Assembly: GCA_951799405.1 (NCBI GenBank)
Contig: OX637353.1
Coordinates: 11,842,001-11,906,000 of the forward strand
Direction: 5' to 3'
DNA: 64,000 nt
Origin: Agapetus fuscipes
Taxonomy: Eukaryota > Arthropoda > Insecta > Trichoptera > Glossosomatidae
Part shown: one piece after another, positions 21,203-31,139 of the stretch
Layout of the letters: each line of letters begins with the position of its first letter
Position numbering within the stretch: the first letter of the stretch is position 1
Position numbers and translations under genes: made by a program
The notes under the pieces: model-generated
Databases searched by the model: none
What the model was told of the DNA's origin: nothing
What the model saw: the letters and a program-made list of their open reading frames with translations, nothing else

Positions 21203-21279
21203 CAGGGTCCGTAGTACGAGTTTTGTTCACAATACTCGATACTTCAAGTATCGTGAAAAAACTCGTACTACGGGTACTG
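21203..21279. mobile_element. MITE Q, 77-bp hairpin copy
   Basis: CAGGGTCCGTAGTACGAGTT ... AACTCGTACTACGGGTACTG, with the interior also paired (ATACTCGATACTTCAAGTAT). The whole element folds into one hairpin. Confidence 0.65.
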
Positions 21280-21662
21280 AGAGTTCGGTCATATTAAATT
21301 TTGAAATAATATGCACTCGTTAAGTATAATATTTGGCAATTCAATATTTAATAAAGTAAATATATGATTATTTCTAAATTTAAAAATGTATTTAATACGA
21401 AGTCCACGCATTTCAAGTTGGGAAAAAAGTGACGTCACTTGATCAAAAGTTACAAAAATATGACCACTTGAAAAAATTACAAATTTACCGATCATAAGAT
21501 GTATAACGCGGGCGCACAATGATTACGCAGGCGTGAGTTTTAAAGCTATCAACTTTTTGAAAGCCCGAGTTTTTCTTTTGCTTACAACAAAATGACACTG
21601 TGAAGTACCTCACTTCAATTTGCGGTCGACTATTTTGAAACGGATAGAATCTAAAAAATTTA
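21280..21662. other. No recognisable gene
   Basis: Minus frames 21289-21519 and 21485-21676 (63-76 codons) have no recognisable domain. Confidence 0.35.
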
Positions 21663-21905
21663 CAACTAAGCTGCAAAGATATGTATTATTTGAGATTCAT
21701 ATTAAATGCATTCCCACAAGCAGACATGTATAATTTCGCGCTAACACATGCCGCATGTGGACCTACATTATAAGAACCCATCTCAAATGAACATAAGCCC
21801 TGCAACTCTTGCCGTCCTTCCCTGAGACAGGGGTGACATTGGCAAAGTAAACCATTTTTTCACAGTATGGGTGGTCAGCCGCATACCAACCTATAAGTCA
21901 AGGAA
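21663..21905 (-). repeat. Module C, full length
   Basis: Runs from CTAAGCTGCAAAGATATGTA to CCTATAAGTCAAGGAA. Flanks ATTTACAAC and AAATACAATG suggest a short target duplication of about six bases. Confidence 0.85.
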
Positions 21906-21956
21906 ATACAATGCAGTGTATATATTCGTCGAAATGTTTGTAGTCCACACATATCA

Positions 21957-22602
21957 TCTATAATCTTAGTTGCAAAGATATATTAACATTTAAAGTTCAT
22001 ATCACCTGCATACCCACGAACAAACATGTGTAGGTCGCGCTTACAAATCGCTGCCTTAGTTCTTGTTTACCGTATACGCCATTGAGAAAATTTTACATGA
22101 GCAATATTTGCATGTGTACTGGACCAATGTGTCTTATGAAAACAAGAAATTTATTTAAAAAATACTTAAAAGAACTCTCACATTATAAAGTTTTACGATT
22201 TTTCTTAGCTCAGATTGTGTAGAATTGTATTCTTAATGCAACTGCATGAAAAAGTCGTATTTGACAAGATTGGCGTATATGGTAAACAAGAACTGGGGGA
22301 GCGAAATGTTGAATGTGTACCTACTTACAAATAAAATTCAAACCTCAAATGAATATAGGCGATACAACTTTTGCCAACCTTTCCTGCCACAGGGGTGACA
22401 TTGACAAAGTAAACCATTTTTAAAGCACGGGAGGTCAGCCTCATATCATCCTATCAGTCAAGGAGCACAAAAAATATTAATGATGTACAAAAAATACTTA
22501 AAGAAAGGTAAAAAAGTAAAATTAAAATTCAGCTTGTAATATCAAACATAAAATTAATGCCCTAGCCACCAACGTTTCAAATCAACCGCCATTTCTTTTG
22601 GT
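21957..22602 (-). mobile_element. LINE-1w copy, extreme 5' truncation, split by MITE F
   Basis: Module C begins at 21957 (TCTTAGTTGCAAAGATATAT), is broken at ~22049 and resumes at ~22313 (TACTTACAAATAAAATTCAA) to TCAGTCAAGGAGC at 22464. An A/T-rich 3' untranslated stretch follows, then CCCTAGCCACCAACG and AAATCAACCGCCATTTCTTT (22560-22602). These last blocks match the stop-codon end of the LINE-1w ORF. Only ~14 codons of coding sequence remain. Confidence 0.75.
22049..22312. mobile_element. MITE F, copy 1
   Basis: The ends TTAGTTCTTGTTTACCGTAT (left) and TATATGGTAAACAAGAACTG (right) form ~27-bp inverted repeats ending CGCCA/TGGCG. Internal sequence (GTGTACTGGACCAATGTGTC, ACTCTCACATTAT) is shared with 37235-37737 and 55025-55190. 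It sits inside module C, whose two halves join cleanly without it. Confidence 0.75.
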
Positions 22603-23130
22603 ATTTAGATTAGTAATAACAGTAAAAAACTTACCAGAAACAATAAACTTTCTTATAAATTCCATTTATTATAACAAAAAGTAAGAAAGAATATAAATAC
22701 AATTTACAAAAGGATATGCAAATCAAAGTTAGAGAATGACAAAAATGAATTTTACAAACAAATCCAACAGTTTGAAAAAAAAAATCTTTCAATTGACTGT
22801 AGCGCCGCCGGTGCTGCCAACTTTTTGCGTTTTTTTTTTTTGTGTGTTGCCCGCTCGCAAAGTTTGTTTGCGCGGAGGATTTTCCGCGACGGTGACAATT
22901 TTCCCTTTTAAACGTGTACACACTGCTGGAAGTGAAAACGAAAGAGATAATGCCGCTCTCTCTCTCCGAGATAAAACAATTCCTTACCGCTGAAATGAAC
23001 TTAGTTTGCTGTGATCTTGTTACTTTTCATTTTATTACTCGCAACAAACCTACGCAAATAAATATATTGTTACCAAAGTAAATTCAATGCAAAGGTATGG
23101 AACAGTATTTTTGATAAGAAACTTTAGAAG
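22603..23130. other. No recognisable gene
   Basis: Overlapping frames on both strands at 22631-22993 (85-96 codons) include a GC-richer patch GCGCCGCCGGTGCTGCC. No domain is recognised. Confidence 0.35.
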
Positions 23131-23245
23131 TACTAGGGGCGTTGCCCCTGGCTGCTACGCAGCCCAACCCCTTAACATTTGGTGAATGTGTATATTGCGC
23201 ATAGTTTCCTCGCGTTAAAATTCGGAAAACATGTAAAATAAAAAC
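23131..23245. repeat. Repeat H with double hairpin, copy 1
   Basis: AGGGGCGTTGCCCCT and GGCTGCTACGCAGCC are adjacent perfect hairpins, followed by CAACCCCTTAACATT and CTCGCGTTAAAATTCG. Copy 2 is at 25983-26100. Element class unknown. Confidence 0.6.
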
Positions 23246-23284
23246 ATGCAGCCTTTGTAAAAGAAAATCGACCACCCATAGTTT

Positions 23285-25606
23285 AAATAATGGTTCACTT
23301 TGAAGATTTCAGCTGTGTTTCAGGGAAGATTGGCAAGAGTTGCAGGGCTTATATTAATTTGAGATTGGGTTTTTATGTTGTAAGTCAACATGCATTATGT
23401 GTAAGCGCGAACTTATAAATGTCTGCTTGTGGGAATGCATTTAATATGAATCTCGATTGGTATGTATCTTTGCAACTTAGATTATAGAACTTAACAAAAT
23501 AATTTCCTTGACTTATAGGTTAGTATGTGGCTGACCACCCATACTGTAAGAATGGTTTACAATGAAAATTTTATCTCTGTTTGAGGAAAAGTCGGCAAGA
23601 GTTGCAGGGCTTATGTTCATTTGAGATTAGTTTTTTATTTTATAAGTCCACATGGGGCATTTGTAAGCGCGAACTTATACCTGTCTGCTTGTGGGAATGC
23701 ATTTAATATGAATCTCAAATGGTATGTATCTTTGCAACTTAGATTATAGAACTAAATAAAATAATTTCCTTGACTTATAGGTTAGTATGTGGCTGACCAC
23801 CCATACTGTAAGAATGGTTTACAATGAAAATTTTATCTCTGTTTGAGGAAAAGTCGGCAAGAGTTGCAGGGCTTATGTTCATTTGAGATTAGTTTTTTAT
23901 TTTATAAGTCCACATGGGGCATTTGTAAGCGCGAACTTATACCTGTCTGCTTGTGGGAATGCATTTAATATGAATCTCAAATGGTATGTATCTTTGCAAC
24001 TTAGATTAATGAACTAAACAAAATAATTTCCTTGACTAAAAGGTTAGTATGTGGCTGACCACCCATACTGTAAGCAATGGTTCACAATGCAAATTTTATC
24101 TCTGTTTGAGGAAAAGTCGGCAAGAGTTGCAGGGCTTATGTTCATTTGAGATTAGTTTTTTTTATTTTGCAAGTCCACATTGGGCATTTGTAAGCGTGAA
24201 CTTGTACCTGTCTGCTTGTGGGAATGCATTTAATATGAATCTCAAATGGTATGTATCTTTGCAACTTAGATTATAGAACTAAACAAAATAATTTCCTTGA
24301 CTAAAAGGTTAGTATGTGGCTGACCACCCATACTGTAAGCAATGGTTTACCATGCAAATTGTATCTCTGTTTGAGGAAAAGTCGGCAAAAGTTGCAGGGC
24401 TTATGTTCATTTGAGATTAGTTTTTTTATTTTGCAAGTCCACATTGGGCATTTGTAAGCGTGAACTAATTGTACCTGTCTGCGTGTGGGAATGCATTTAA
24501 TATGAATCTTAAATGGTATGTATCTTTGCAACTTAGATTATAGAACTTAATAAAATAATTTCCTTGACTTATAGGTTAGTATGTGGCTGACCACCCATAC
24601 TGTAAGAATGGTTTACAATGAAAATTTTATCTCTGTTTGAGGAAAAGTCGGCAAGAGTTGCAGGGCTTATGTTCATTTGAGATTAGTTTTTTATTTTATA
24701 AGTCCACATGGGGCATTTGTAAGCGCGAACTTATACCTGTCTGCTTGTGGGAATGCATTTAATATGAATCTCAAATGGTATGTATCTTTGCAACTTAGAT
24801 TATAGAACTTAATAAAATAATTTCCTTGACTTATAGGTTAGTATGTGGCTGACCACCCATACTGTAAGAATGGTTTACAATGAAAATTTTATCTCTGTTT
24901 GAGGAAAAGTCGGCAAGAGTTGCAGGGCTTATGTTCATTTGAGATTAGTTTTTTTATTTTATAAGTCCACATGGGGCATTTGTAAGCGCGAACTTATACC
25001 TGTCTGCTTGTGGGAATGCATTTAATATGAATCTCAAATGGTATGTATCTTTGCAACTTAGATTAATGAACTAAACAAAATAATTTCCTTGACTAAAAGG
25101 TTAGTATGTGGCTGACCACCCATACTGTAAGCAATGGTTCACAATGCAAATTTTATCTCTGTTTGAGGAAAAGTCGGCAAGAGTTGCAGGGCTTATGTTC
25201 ATTTGAGATTAGTTTTTTTTATTTTGCAAGTCCACATTGGGCATTTGTAAGCGTGAACTTGTACCTGTCTGCGTGTGGGAATGCATTTAATATGAATCTT
25301 AAATGGTATGTATCTTTGCAACTTAGATTATGTAAAGAAATACACAAAATAATTTTCTTGACTTATAGGTTGGTATGAGGCTGACCACCCATACTTTAAA
25401 AAATGGTTTACTTTGCAAATTCACCTTTGTTTCAGGGAAGGTTGGCAAGAGTTGCAGGGCTTATGTTCATTTGGAATGGGCTGTTATGTTGTAAGTACAC
25501 ATGCAGCATATGTAAGCGGGAACTTATACATATCTGCTTGTGGGTATGCATTTAATATAAATCTTAAATGATATATATCTTTGCAGCTTAGATTAGATTA
25601 GATTAG
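23285..25606 (+). repeat. Satellite-like tandem array of module C
   Basis: Units begin (CCTTGAC) at 23506, 23768, 24030, 24295, 24562, 24824, 25087 and 25356, so the period is 262-269 bp. A partial unit lies before 23506, and the last, more diverged unit ends in TTAGATTAGATTAG. Successive units are joined by a short spacer (TATAGAACTAAACAAAATAA). The order of variants (TTATAGG/GAATGGTTTAC type twice, then CTAAAAGG/GCAATGGTT type) repeats with a ~1056-bp spacing. Open frames at 24049, 24301 and 25106 are repeat-derived. Confidence 0.9.
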
Positions 25607-25682
25607 AACTTATACATGTCTGCTCGTAAGAATGCATGTAATATGAATCTCAAATGTTATATATGTTTGCAACTTAGATTAC
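25607..25682 (+). repeat. Module C 3' fragment
   Basis: AACTTATACATGTCTGCTCG, TGTAATATGAATCTCAAATG and TTGCAACTTAGATTA; it follows the array without a 5' half. Confidence 0.7.
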
Positions 25683-25982
25683 AGATTGAAATCCATTTTT
25701 ATTTGGCTTTTTTTTTATTTTTTATTTGCATGAAATAAAAGAATATGTAAAAAAAAACTTTTACGTTTTGCCGCTAGATGTCAATATTGTTCCATACAAT
25801 TTTAGTATGAACAAACATATTAATTCCTAAAAGTTTTCATACATTTGTAAACACACACGCGTAAGCTCGCCGCATTGCAGCATATATACAAAAATTAATT
25901 TGCTATAGAGCATGAATGTGTTTCATCTGCTGTGATGGCATTGATTTTGAAAATCGAAACTCGACGACGAATGACGACGACG
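25683..25982. other. No recognisable gene
   Basis: AT-rich, ending in a GACGACGA-rich patch (25961-25985) that reappears before the 28.5-kb tRNA-like tail. Confidence 0.35.
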
Positions 25983-26100
25983 AAGGGCAATATAATAAAG
26001 GACTAGGGGCTCCGCCCCTGGCTGCTACGCAGCCCAACCCCTTAACATTAAGGCAACGGGAACTTTGCAGCATGACTTCTCCGCGTTAAAATTCGTATAA
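25983..26100. repeat. Repeat H with double hairpin, copy 2
   Basis: AGGGGCTCCGCCCCT and GGCTGCTACGCAGCC hairpins, then AACCCCTTAACATTAAGG and CCGCGTTAAAATTCG. It is preceded by GGGCAATATAATAAAGGACT, and a similar GGGTATTATATATATAATAA sits at about 28535. Confidence 0.6.
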
Positions 26101-26204
26101 TTATTAGAAATGGATAAAAAAATAATATACTTGTTTGCAAAATTTGCGAATACTACCATTTAAAAGAAACTTTTGCACATCCCTATCATCTAATTTATTC
26201 TCAT

Positions 26205-26585
26205 TTGACCAAATAGGTGAGATTTCAAAAGAATGGAACCTTCAGAGTGCGAATAAGAGAACAGTATGTATGAAGAAAGTGATGAATGTTGAAGAGATGA
26301 AAAAGGTATGCAAGGACCGAGAAAAGTGGAGACGCATCTGCGGAGGTACCGGCCGCGTCTTTCAATTCACGCTGAAGTACTGCGCACATTTAATTAATTA
26401 TCATGTTTCAGTTTTTTCGCACATTTAAAGAAAGTGATGAATGTTGAAGAGATGAAAAAGGTATGCAAGGACCGAGAAAAGTGGAGACGCATCTGCGGAG
26501 GTACCGGCCGCGTCTTTCAATTCACGCTGAAGTACCGCGCACATTTAATTAATTATCATGTTTCAGTTTTTTCATATTATCTCGA
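26205..26585 (+). pseudogene. LINE-2w reverse transcriptase C-terminus, with 155-bp tandem duplication
   Basis: Plus-strand translation gives GEISKEWNLQSANKRTVCMK then VMNVEEMKKVCKDREKWRRI and CGGTGR, matching the end of the ORF at 50579-51199 (EIANEWNLQSGNKRRACMKR, CGGTGHP). The segment from 26275 to 26429 is repeated at 26430-26584 almost without change, including flanking non-coding sequence. The duplication therefore postdates insertion. Only ~60 codons of the C-terminus remain. Confidence 0.75.
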
Positions 26586-26870
26586 AAACTGTTCGCATTA
26601 CCTAAAATATTTTTCAAACACTCTCTAGACATTGTATCATTCTATAATTATGAAGAAAAAAAATATGTCCAAAATAATTAACAACAAAATTATAAGAAAA
26701 AAATGTGAACAAAAACGTGTTTTTTTAAATATTTTTTTGTAGCGTCATTTTTTAAGTTTTATAAAATATTTTAACTTTAAAATTTAGATAAAAAATCAAT
26801 AAACACGCGTGATTTTTTCCATTAATGTCACTTCTTTACAAAGGCCATAAAGTGTAAGAAACATTTTTCG
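26586..26870. other. AT-rich DNA, no gene seen
   Basis: Contains several runs of A or T; nothing recognised. Confidence 0.4.
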
Positions 26871-27190
26871 TGTGTGTCGTCTGTCGAAAGGGGGGGTAGA
26901 ATGGAAAGACGCGTACCGGCCACCCCTAGTGGAACGGCGGCAGGATACAGTAACAGCTCATTACTATAGTCACTCACGAACTGGGGAAATCTCGCCCCGT
27001 ACAAAGTCAAATATTGCCAGAATGAAATTTGACGGTACACGGTACGATATTTACACCCACCTTGATGTAACGACGTGAAGCCTGGACGTTGAATGAAAGT
27101 GAAATTAGAAAAGTCCATATTATTGAAATGGACTATGTTTGAAGAGAAGAGTATGTATGAAAAATATGATGAATATTGAAGAGATAAAAG
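26871..27190 (+). pseudogene. Rearranged LINE-2w fragments
   Basis: GGCCACCCCTAGTGGAACGG and GGCAGGATACAG (26925-26952) match the LINE-2w 3' end. At 27075-27135 a frame reads EAWTLNESEIRKVHIIEMDY, matching SEAWTVNESEISKVHTVEMDF of LINE-1w, and 27140-27195 contains ATGATGAATATTGAAGAGAT like the VMNVEEM block. The order of blocks is scrambled relative to an intact ORF, so deletions and local rearrangement must have occurred. Confidence 0.6.
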
Positions 27191-27194
27191 AATA

Positions 27195-27365
27195 ATGCAG
27201 GTCTGCTTGTAGGAATGCATTTAATATGAATCTTAAATGATACATAATATCTTTGTAACTTAGATTTAGACATATTGTGGCATGTGCAAGCGTGTCTGCT
27301 TGTGAGAGTGCATAGGTTTAATGTGAATCCCCAATGTAACATAAATCTTTGCAACTTAGAATAGA
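27195..27365 (+). repeat. Two module C 3' fragments in tandem
   Basis: GGTCTGCTTGTAGGAATGCA ... TTTGTAACTTAGATTTAG (27200-27270), then GTGGCATGTGCAAGCG ... TCTTTGCAACTTAGAATAG (27277-27368). Confidence 0.65.
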
Positions 27366-27369
27366 TTAG

Positions 27370-28350
27370 ATTTGGTTTTTGAATTTTTGATTTTTCATAG
27401 TTTTTTTTAAAGATATTGTTTTACAGAATAATTGTTAGTTTAATTCATTATAATATCTTGTGTTCTATTTTTGAATTAATAAATATTTGCTTCAAAATAA
27501 GATAGCGCCTCTATGTTATGAAAACTAAGTAACTTTTCCCAGTACTTTATATATGTTGTTAATTTCTCGCCATCGTCACGTCTCCCGGTAGCTCAACGCG
27601 CTGGGCGTTCGGTTGCTGAGCCGTTTAGATTTTGGAAGACGCAGGTTCGAATCCCGCTTTTTTGGGTGCTTTGCTTTTTTATTTTTTCAGTTGTAAAAGT
27701 TGGTATGCGGCTGATCACCCATGCTGTAAAAAATGGTTCACTTTGCCAATGTCAGCCCTGTTTTAGAGAAGGACGGCAAGAGTTGCAAAGTGTAGGTATG
27801 TCCATTTGACATTTGGGTTTTTAAATTGTAGGTTCACATGCGGCATGTGTGAGCGCGAAATTATGCATGTCTGCGTGTGGGAATGCATTTAATATGAATC
27901 TCAAATGATACATATTGAATTTTTGGTTTGTATTTAGATTTTTCATATTTTTCATTTATTAATAAATATTTGCTTAAAAATAGGATAGCGCCTCTATGTT
28001 ACAAAAATGGTACATGGTAACTTTTCGCAGTTGCTTATATGTTGTTAACTTGTCACTGACGTCATGTCTCACTGTAGCTCACGCGCGTAGGCGCATCTTT
28101 TTTCGTCCGTTTAGATTTTGAAAGACGTAGGTTCGAATCCCGATCTGATCGGGTGCTTTGCTTTTTATTTTTTCAGTTGTAAAAGTTGGTATGCCATTAC
28201 TTACTTTATTTTGATTTTTAATTGTTTTTTTTAAAGATTATTGTAAGTATTGTTTTACAAAATAATGGTACAATGTATTTTTTTATCTTCAATAAATTTT
28301 TGCTTGAAAATAGGATAGCGCCCCTATATTATAAAAATATTAGGTTCGAA
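27370..28350 (+). repeat. Triplicated segment with tRNA-like heads (SINE-G)
   Basis: Three diverged copies share AATAAATATTTGCTT..AAAATAGGATAGCGCC followed by CTATGTTA: near 27478, 27960 and 28290. The first two continue to a tRNA-like block: CGGTAGCTCAACGCGCTGGG with GCAGGTTCGAATCCCGC (27588-27660), and CTGTAGCTCACGCGC with GTAGGTTCGAATCCCGA (28073-28143). Both are followed by GGGTGCTTTGCTTTTT and a TTCAGTTGTAAAAGTTGGTA end. Spacing A box to B box fits Pol III, but stems do not close, so SINE heads are likelier than tRNA genes. Module C (27695-27910) sits between copies. Confidence 0.6.
27695..27912 (+). repeat. Module C, plus orientation
   Basis: GTTGGTATGCGGCTGATCAC, CACTTTGCCAATGTCAGCCC and GGTTCACATGCGGCATGTGT to CAAATGATACATAT. 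The CCTTGACT start is missing, merging with the SINE-G end. Confidence 0.75.
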
Positions 28351-28393
28351 TCCATGCTTAAATTTGTAGCTTATATAAACAAAAACTTCTCCC

Positions 28394-28490
28394 ACTTCCA
28401 AGGAAGCGACGTGGCCTAGGTGGTCAAGACGCTATGCCTTGAGGCGTGACCGCGCTCAGGTCCCTGGTTCGAATCCCGGTCGGTCGTTTT
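28394..28490 (+). repeat. tRNA-like sequence, long variable arm (SINE head)
   Basis: GCGACGTGGCCTAGGTGGTC, a short hairpin ATGCCTTGAGGCGT, and CCTGGTTCGAATCCCGG give D-arm, a stem and a perfect T-arm. The acceptor ends (GCGAC, GTCGT) pair mostly. The anticodon loop is only four bases, so it cannot be a working tRNA. A GACGACGGCGAAGGG / ATATAATAAAGG tail follows, shared with 25961-26000. A Ser/Leu-type tRNA origin is inferred from the long variable arm. Confidence 0.55.
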
Positions 28491-28612
28491 GGTTATTTGA
28501 AAATTGAAATTGTAAGCGAATGACGACGGCGAAGGGTATTATATATATAATAAAGGATGCTTTCTTTGTATTGATTGTATCTACAATTTTCACTTTGCAA
28601 TCGTTCATCTTA

Positions 28613-28864
28613 TCTATAATAATTTACAATTAAGTGGCAAGGATATATTCATTTGAAGCTCTCAGATGCATGCCCACAAACAAACACGTGTAGTTCGCGC
28701 TTACAAATGCTAAATATGTACTTACAAATAAAATCCAAACCTCAAATGAACATAAGCCCTACAACTTTTAACGACCTTCCCTGACACAGGGGTGACATTG
28801 GCAAAGTGAACCATTTTTTACAGTATTGGTGGTCAGTCACATACCAGCCTATAAGTCAAGGAAA
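28613..28864 (-). repeat. Module C, full length (AAGCTCTCAGATG subtype)
   Basis: AGTGGCAAGGATATATTCAT, GAAGCTCTCAGATGCATGCC, AACACGTGTAGTTCGCGC and CAGCCTATAAGTCAAGGA. The AGCTCTCAGATG variant is shared with 53925-54168 and 61808-62056, marking a subfamily. Confidence 0.85.
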
Positions 28865-28904
28865 ACTGAAGAAGGTAGAAAATAAACAATTTTGTTTTAG
28901 ATTA

Positions 28905-28985
28905 CAAAGAGTATATCAAAATTCCACGACCGGTTTTGCATACAATCCGTTTGCATCTTCAGATGGTTAAATAAATATTAAATGG
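28905..28985 (-). repeat. PLE-like terminal-repeat relic with hairpin motif
   Basis: On the minus strand: CATCTGAAGATGCAAACGG, then TTGTATGCAAAACCGGTCGT, and downstream AAAACAAAATTGTTTATTTT. The TGCA/TGCA stem after CTGAAGA and the palindromic ACCGGT echo the motif at 43.4 kb, although GAAA has become AAAA. Confidence 0.4.
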
Positions 28986-29164
28986 TTGAGATACGGAATT
29001 AATCGTACGTTGAGAGTGTCGTGTAAGAGTATAAGGGAAAAATATAAAAAAATAACTGATGAATAGTTTAATTGAAATAATTCTTCTAATGAAACATTGT
29101 TAAATTGACAATATCAAAAATCTACCAAAAAAACAATCAGCACTTACATAAGGATGAAAATCTT

Positions 29165-29395
29165 TTAACCAAAATTCCGCACACGAACAATCGGTGACGG
29201 AAAAATTCCGCTAACAAAAAGTAAGTTACGGAAAAATTCCGTGAATAAACAATCGGTAACGAAATAATACCGCTGATGAAAAATCAGTTCCGGAAAAATT
29301 CCGCGAATAAACAATCGGTAACGAAAATTCCGTTGATGAGGGATTTTTGAATGGCAAAAATTCCGTTGATGAAAACATTGGGAAGTAGCAAAATA
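29165..29395. repeat. Short minisatellite of ATTCCG hairpins
   Basis: GGAAAAATTCC hairpins recur about every 30 bases, separated by (T/A)GAATAAACAATCGGTAAC or TGATGAAAAATCAG spacers, for about seven units. The open frames through it are repetitive and not genes. Confidence 0.6.
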
Positions 29396-29914
29396 ACGCA
29401 CTATGCAATTATAATAGAACCGAGGGTTTTTCAGAATATGATGGTTTATAAAATCACAGGAGACAAGAGGAGACAGGAGACTGATAATTTAATGTGCAGG
29501 TCACGTGTTCGGCCGGAGGTCTTCCTGATTGAATTTCAATCGTCAATACAAGATCCATCCATTGGAGCGCCAAGCCATTATCAGAACCGTTTCATCAAAA
29601 ATTGTAGGAAACTGAAAAACTCAATAGGGGCGCTTTTTCATTTTCTTTATATTTTTGTTGTTGGGAAGCTATGAACGTTGGGTTTGTATAATTGGAGTAT
29701 AGGGTGGTACTCACTTTGTTATCATGAAAAGTCTGCATTGTGAATATCAATTTTTTTTCGCGCCATTATGAGGGGCGCGCGCGCTGGGGATAAAAAAAAC
29801 AAATAAATTCTGTGAGCCCGCTTTTGGATTTTTGATCATTTTATTTAGGGTCCTGAGAGAGAGGGGGGATTATTCTATTTAAAGGTCTCGTTTTCTAAAA
29901 TTGTGTGGTGTGGA
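29396..29914. other. No recognisable gene
   Basis: A 107-codon plus frame (29351-29674) starts inside the minisatellite. It is not low-complexity, but I recognise no domain; it may be chance. Confidence 0.3.
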
Positions 29915-30188
29915 ATTCCGTTTTTTTTTTTTTTTTAAATAGATTGTGAAGAGGAATGCAATTCACCAATTTATTTTGCCTAGCCAGAAACAGGTATAAA
30001 TATCATCAATTAAGAATTCAGTATTTTATATTTTAATTAATTATTAACTATTAATAACCAAATTACATCTGTTGAACCAGGGTCAAAGTTATGATAAAAT
30101 GACCCAGGCAGGGATCGAACCAACGTTATTCTGTTTCAAATACGTTTGAAAGATCAGTCCACTTGCACCCCTCGGCCATAACACCGAC
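29915..30188 (-). repeat. SINE-E, with A tail
   Basis: Read on plus: a T run (A tail on minus), AGATTGTGAAGAGGAATGCA, CTAGCCAGAAACAGGTAT, CAGGCAGGGATCGAACCAAC and CTCGGCCATAACACCGAC. Confidence 0.85.
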
Positions 30189-30231
30189 TTCAGTTATCAT
30201 AGGAAAAGTTGACATAAAAAAGGCCATTTAG

Positions 30232-30475
30232 CAACGGTTCGTAGTTTAGTGGTAAAGATTTGGACTTGTAAATGGAAGGTTGTGGGCTCAAATCCCGAAG
30301 GAGTCCAAAAATAAACCATTTATTTACCAAAGACGGTCAGTAAAGGTCCATCAAGCTTCTAACAATTATTTGGTCTTGCTTGAGAATTGGCGTTTCTATG
30401 GGGCGAGTTTGCAGAGGGCTCTTGAGGTGTGATTCACACATAAACAGCGCTCACACAATAAATCATGATAAAATT
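30232..30475 (+). repeat. SINE-B with L2-like LINE tail
   Basis: CGGTTCGTAGTTTAGTGGTA, GGTTGTGGGCTCAAATCCCG, GTAAAGGTCCATCAAGCTTC, GTCTTGCTTGAGAATTGGCG, then GCAGAGGGCTCTTGAGGTGT, CACACATAAACAGCGCTCAC and AATAAATCATGATAA. A middle segment of the body is deleted. The tail matches 54925-55010. Confidence 0.8.
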
Positions 30476-31139
30476 AATATTGTACATAATCTAATAGTTT
30501 TTTATATTATAATATAAAAAAAATGTGCAATAAATGCAAGATATTTTTTAACAAAATAATATAAATTCTTCAAATAAGAGAAAAAATAAATAAATTTCAG
30601 TATAAATAGTTAAACTTGGTTTTTTAATGTACAAGTACAAAACAAATTAATATTATCCATAAGCTGTGAGAAAACAATACGAAACCGTTCAAATTCAATC
30701 AAGCAAAAACTTGAACGTTTTTCCTGTAACGTACTTTCGCTTTGCTGAAAAACTTTTCATTAAAAAAAACCAGCAATGCGACATCAAGCCGAAAAAACAA
30801 AAATAGCCCCACACAAAATAGGCGTAATTTATTACGTTTCCTTTGTTTGTAATGTGTATATTTAGCCACTTTTCCGGATAAAATTACCGAAAAGTGTCCC
30901 GCGGTAGTTGTCCCGGATTTTCATCCTCCCTCCAACAATCTTGTATGAAACAAAAGTCTGGCTTGTGTTTAAGCCCTAAATAAAAGCGCCGCGTTTAAAC
31001 TGAACAAACAAAAATGTTCAGAAGCCAGAACGCTCACCATAAGCGTTAAAGTTTTGTCAAACAGAATGAGGTTTCAACGCGCGACAATGCGTCAGCGTTA
31101 AAACGCCGTAACTACATCCTCAATGACAAGAAAACGCTT
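30476..31139. other. No recognisable gene
   Basis: AT-rich to 30700, then a region of mixed composition (GCGCCGCGTTTAAACTG, CGCGCGACAATGCGTCAGCG). No frame over 60 codons of interest. Confidence 0.35.

Noticed and set aside
24049..25378. Two related small proteins (start MWLTTHTVSNGSQCKF)
   Set aside because: They are translations of the tandem module C units, repeated because the DNA is.
28394..28480. Functional tRNA-Ser/Leu
   Set aside because: Good T-arm and partial acceptor pairing, but the loop where the anticodon should be has only four bases, and a SINE-like tail follows.
29351..29674. 107-codon host gene
   Set aside because: Starts inside a hairpin minisatellite and has no recognisable domain; chance cannot be excluded.
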